In this document: piece after piece, positions 6,069 through 8,321 of the stretch
Layout: every line of letters starts with the position of its first letter
How positions within the stretch are numbered: the first letter of the stretch is position 1
Made by a program: the position numbers and the translations under genes
Source of the DNA: Clostridia bacterium
GTDB taxonomy: Bacteria > Bacillota > Clostridia > Oscillospirales > Acutalibacteraceae
Assembly: GCA_017559885.1 (NCBI GenBank)
Contig: JAFYQN010000019.1
Coordinates: 1 to 8,321 of the forward strand
Direction: 5' to 3'
Length of the DNA: 8,321 bases
Notes under the pieces: generated by a model
Seen by the model: only the letters and a program-made list of their open reading frames with translations
The model's database searches: none
Told to the model about the DNA's origin: nothing

Positions 6069-7325
6069 TTAATCATCCTTTTTGTGTAATTTTATAAGGC
6101 AATCTTCTAACTTTGCCGTTCCCTTAACTACGTCTTCGGCAAATGCTCGGCAAGTTGGCGCTCCACAAGAGCCGCAATCAATACCGGGCAGTGTTTCGCG
6201 AAGTTTTTGAATATCTGACATCATACGCATCGACTCGGCAATGCTATCGCTAAGACGGGATATGGGTTGATATTCGGCGACGTCGTTAAAGAGGTAGTAA
6301 TCGGGAATGTATTTAGAATCTTCGCCGCTTAAAAAGTTTTGAGAAACGGGTAAATATCTACGCAGTGTTTGAAGTCTTGCCTTTGCGATAAAGGGGTTTT
6401 GCATTGTAAGCACACCACCTACGCAACCGCCCGTACAGGCGTTAAGCTCAACAAACTCAAGGTGTGGAATATTTCCGTTTTCGATTTGGTCTAAAACACG
6501 GTTAACATTTTCAATGCCGTCGGCAGCCAAGTAATTTTCGTTAAAAATTGCAGTTGCTTCGCCGCCTGAACGCGCCCAACCAATACCAATCATTCCTGAC
6601 TCCGAAAGTGTTTCAAGCGGTGTTTCTCTATTCATTGCGTTTATAAGCAAGAAATAGATGTCGCTTATTGAAACGACCTCGTCAACCTGACTTTTATAGT
6701 CCGCAAAACCGTTTTTTACGTAACTGGCTTTTGCAGGACAGGGAGATATAAAACATACGCCTATATCTTCGGGGTTTAGTTCGGGATGATTTTTAAGCGC
6801 TTTTTCACGAGCAAGTCGAGCCGCAACCTCCATTGGAGGCAACATGTGAATAATGTTATCGTTAAGTGACGGGTATCTTAGCGCTATAAGTCGCATTACC
6901 ACGGGGCATGCCGAACTTATGGCAGGTTTGTTGATACCGTCGGTTTTAAGATAAAGACGCGTATAAGCAGATACAAGTTCTGCCGCTTTAGAGACTTCGT
7001 AAACGTCGTCAAAACCAATGTTTAAAAGTCCGCCAAGCACATAGTCTATATCGTCAAGATTATCAAACTGACCGTACAAAGTAGGGGCAGGAAGGGCAAT
7101 TTTCCACTTGAAGCGGTCCATACTTTCGAGTTTGCTGCAAACGGCTTTTTTTGCCTTATGCGGACAAACGCGAATACACTCGCCGCAGTCGATACACCTA
7201 CCGCTGTTTATAACAGCGTGACCGTCCTTTATGCGAATTGCTTCGGTAGGGCAGTGACGCAAACAGGTGGTACAGCCGGTGCATTTGCTTTGGTCAAGCA
7301 AAACCGAATGTTCATAAGTTTGCAT
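6069..7325 (-). CDS. Divergent [FeFe]-hydrogenase-like protein, probable H2/redox sensor
   Basis: A 418-residue protein. Domains: two [4Fe-4S] ferredoxin motifs (C15/18/21/25 and C44/47/50/54); an [FeFe]-hydrogenase large-subunit domain (about 75-320); and a C-terminal FeS domain with CGSCGAPTC (C384, C387, C392) and C409, a probable extra [4Fe-4S]. All four H-cluster Cys ligands seem kept (C140, C196, C297, C301), and so does K199. The surroundings differ from catalytic enzymes: SSACP for TSCCP (Ala139 at the proton-relay Cys position), SPC-PAKASY for MPC-xxKxxE (Met to Ser194, Glu to Tyr202), NAC for MAC (Asn295), and GGVLT for GGGQP. Loss of the relay Cys is known in sensory-type HydS hydrogenases (groups C/D). 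There is no PAS domain, so output would go through partner proteins. The frame opens at 7370, inside the upstream gene, but AAGGAGG (7331-7337) lies 5 nt before the ATG at 7325, so that start is used. Confidence 0.9.
   Translation of the reverse strand: MQTYEHSVLLDQSKCTGCTTCLRHCPTEAIRIKDGHAVINSGRCIDCGECIRVCPHKAKKAVCSKLESMDRFKWKIALPAPTLYGQFDNLDDIDYVLGGLLNIGFDDVYEVSKAAELVSAYTRLYLKTDGINKPAISSACPVVMRLIALRYPSLNDNIIHMLPPMEVAARLAREKALKNHPELNPEDIGVCFISPCPAKASYVKNGFADYKSQVDEVVSISDIYFLLINAMNRETPLETLSESGMIGIGWARSGGEATAIFNENYLAADGIENVNRVLDQIENGNIPHLEFVELNACTGGCVGGVLTMQNPFIAKARLQTLRRYLPVSQNFLSGEDSKYIPDYYLFNDVAEYQPISRLSDSIAESMRMMSDIQKLRETLPGIDCGSCGAPTCRAFAEDVVKGTAKLEDCLIKLHKKDD
6077..6083 (-). promoter_or_regulatory. 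Ribosome binding site that sets the second DRTGG start at 6067
   Basis: AAAAAGG on the - strand lies 9 nt before the ATG at 6067. It touches the alternative ATG at 6076 with no spacing, which would not allow normal initiation there. Confidence 0.65.
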
Positions 7326-7330
7326 AAAGT

Positions 7331-7337
7331 CCTCCTT
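7331..7337 (-). promoter_or_regulatory. Ribosome binding site that sets the hydrogenase-like start at 7325
   Basis: AAGGAGG on the - strand, 5 nt before the ATG at 7325. It overlaps the stop codon of the upstream HATPase gene (7336-7338), so the two genes are likely translated in series. It rules against the ATG at 7370, which lies within the HATPase gene. Confidence 0.85.
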
Positions 7338-7758
7338 ACAAGTTAACACGCATTGTAACTGTGGTGCCAACGCCTACCGTTGATTCAATTTTCATATCGT
7401 CGGTATAGCGCCTCATATTGGGAAGACCCATACCTGCGCCAAAACCGAGCGAACGGATTTGATCAGCGGCGGTAGAAAAACCTTCTTGCATGGCCTTTTC
7501 TATATTTTCAATACCGGGACCCGTATCCTTTAAAATGATTTCAATGAAATCTTCATACACGTTAACGTCGGCTTCGCCGCCATGAGCGTGTATAACCATA
7601 TTTATTTCGCCTTCGTACATGGCGATGGATACTCGTCTGATGATTTCAGGGTCAAGCCCTAAACGTCGTAGATTTTTTTTGATTTGTATTGATGCCTGTC
7701 CGGCAGAAGTGAAGTCATCTCCATCAACGTGGAAATGAAAGTTTAAAACTTCGCTCAT
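7336..7758 (-). CDS. RsbW-like GHKL ATPase (anti-sigma-factor/serine kinase family)
   Basis: A 140-residue single-domain HATPase of the size and motif spacing of RsbW/SpoIIAB-type switch kinases. N-box: YEGEINMVIHAHGG (48-61) with E49, N53 and H57; G1 box: DTGPGI (78-83); G2 box: GFGAGMGLPNM (105-115); closing strand GVGTTVTMRV (129-138). Such proteins bind ATP and act as serine kinases of an anti-sigma antagonist, or bind a sigma factor. No STAS-domain antagonist or sigma factor is in the window, so the target is unknown; the adjacent DRTGG proteins or the hydrogenase-like sensor are candidates (inference). The start at 7758 overlaps the stop of the preceding DRTGG gene by 4 nt (ATGA), with AAGG about 7 nt upstream. 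Confidence 0.88.
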   Translation of the reverse strand: MSEVLNFHFHVDGDDFTSAGQASIQIKKNLRRLGLDPEIIRRVSIAMYEGEINMVIHAHGGEADVNVYEDFIEIILKDTGPGIENIEKAMQEGFSTAADQIRSLGFGAGMGLPNMRRYTDDMKIESTVGVGTTVTMRVNL

Positions 7759-8108
7759 TCTTTAACCTTGTTACCGACAAGACCATTCTGGTAAAGAAGA
7801 CCGCAGGCCTCGTAAAGACGTTTGTCGGAAACCATTAACACAATACCGCTTTCGCGAGCAAGGTCAATCATTTCTTGGGTTGGAACTTTAGAGCGGACAA
7901 AAACAACACAAATCATATCCATCATTTCGGCTGTACGAATAACCTGAGGATTTACAAGTCCTGTAAGCAAAACTGCTTGATCTTTAACAAAAGCCAAAAC
8001 GTCGCTCATAAGGTCGCAACCGCACGCGGAATAAACGTGATGGTCGATGTTTTCCTCACAGCAAAGAACTCTTGCTTCAAGAAGTTGTTGCATTTGACTT
8101 ATTTTCAT
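7755..8108 (-). CDS. DRTGG-domain protein (first copy)
   Basis: A 117-residue soluble protein similar to the DRTGG domain family and to the product of 5741-6067. Visible features are an N-terminal MxxxQM stretch, a Cys-rich patch (C16, C17, C29, C31) not present in the second copy, a CDLMSDVLAF helix (31-40), hydrophobic strands around 45-50 and 65-71, and a C-terminal helix with YEACGLL (99-105). The literal DRTGG signature is missing. In other proteins this domain sits in nucleotide-regulated enzymes; as a free-standing protein its role is unknown. The ATG at 8108 is preceded by AAAGGAA at 9-10 nt. The gene begins 18 nt after the NuoE-type gene and overlaps the HATPase gene by 4 nt, so it opens the regulatory module. 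Confidence 0.8.
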   Translation of the reverse strand: MKISQMQQLLEARVLCCEENIDHHVYSACGCDLMSDVLAFVKDQAVLLTGLVNPQVIRTAEMMDMICVVFVRSKVPTQEMIDLARESGIVLMVSDKRLYEACGLLYQNGLVGNKVKE

Positions 8109-8126
8109 AAACTATCGTTCCTTTAG

Positions 8127-8321
8127 TTAGTCAGCGTATTTAGCGAGAATGCCATCAACGTCATCTACTGTAAGACGACCGAAAACATCTTCATTAACGG
8201 TAAGAACAGGTGCCAAACCGCAAGCGCCTATGCAACGGCAAGCGGTAAGTGAGAATTTACCGTCTTCGGTACATTCGTCTGCGCCGATTCCGAGTTTTTC
8301 GCTAAGTTTGTCAAAAATATC
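8127..8321 (-). CDS. hydC: NuoE/HydC-type [2Fe-2S] subunit, C-terminal part (cut by window edge)
   Basis: Only the last 64 residues are in the window; the gene continues beyond 8321. The visible part reads as the end of a NuoE-like 24-kDa subunit: an acidic TEDGKFSL stretch (19-26), then ACRCIGACGLAPVLTVNEDV (27-46), where C30 and C34 form the C-x3-C half of the [2Fe-2S] site, then GRLTVDDVDGIL (48-59) and a short tail ending in AKYAD. The first ligand pair would lie upstream. An extra Cys (C28) precedes the C-x3-C pair. In trimeric bifurcating hydrogenases this subunit (HydC) binds HydB and passes electrons from the flavin. It is the most upstream gene visible and the operon promoter must lie further upstream. 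The assignment as HydC rests on the HydA/HydB context. Confidence 0.9.
   Translation of the reverse strand, partial: DIFDKLSEKLGIGADECTEDGKFSLTACRCIGACGLAPVLTVNEDVFGRLTVDDVDGILAKYAD

Noticed and set aside
6069..7325. Idea that the hydrogenase-like gene is a broken or pseudogenised second hydA.
   Set aside because: The frame is intact, all cluster Cys motifs are kept, it has its own C-terminal FeS domain and a strong ribosome binding site; this is a separate functional lineage.
1..8321. CRISPR arrays, tRNA/rRNA genes, transposases, attachment sites or riboswitches.
   Set aside because: No repeat array, RNA-gene signature or mobile-element gene was seen; nearly all of the window is coding with no gap over 100 nt.

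Overview
The window looks like chromosomal DNA of an anaerobic, fermentative member of the Clostridia. Evidence: strong AGGAGG-type ribosome binding sites, tight or overlapping gene junctions, moderately low G+C, and proteins that match what is known from clostridial hydrogenase loci. The exact genus cannot be told from this sequence.

Left end (1-370, + strand): the 3' part of an AT-rich gene for a small DUF805 membrane protein. It ends against a strong bidirectional terminator (389-430), which also closes the long operon on the other strand.

Rest of the window (449-8321, all - strand, read right to left): one compact operon with no gap above about 35 nt. In transcription order it encodes: the C-terminal part of a NuoE/HydC-type [2Fe-2S] subunit (8127-8321, cut by the window edge); a DRTGG-domain protein (7755-8108); an RsbW-like HATPase (7336-7758); a small, divergent [FeFe]-hydrogenase-like protein of probable sensory type (6069-7325); a second DRTGG protein (5741-6067); a PHP-family metal-dependent phosphoesterase (5016-5741); a second, different HATPase (4463-5011); a thioredoxin-like [2Fe-2S] ferredoxin (4060-4428); HydB, a NuoF-type NADH/FMN subunit (2222-4042); and HydA, the catalytic [FeFe]-hydrogenase (449-2203).

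HydA, HydB and HydC are the subunits of the trimeric, NAD(H)- and ferredoxin-dependent electron-bifurcating/confurcating hydrogenase, which makes H2 from NADH plus reduced ferredoxin or runs the reverse reaction. Between hydC and the ferredoxin-hydB-hydA block lies a six-gene module that looks regulatory rather than catalytic: a candidate H2/redox sensor, two GHKL-type ATPases, two DRTGG putative ligand-binding proteins and a phosphoesterase. No DNA-binding protein, sigma factor or response regulator is visible in the window. My inference is that this module senses H2, redox or nucleotide state and adjusts hydrogenase expression or activity by an uncharacterised route. It is the most interesting part of the window. 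The arrangement resembles loci I recall from other Clostridia, so the layout itself is probably not unique, but the mechanism is to my knowledge not described.

Three start codons were moved downstream of the longest reading frame because of clear Shine-Dalgarno positions (7325, 6067 and 4428).
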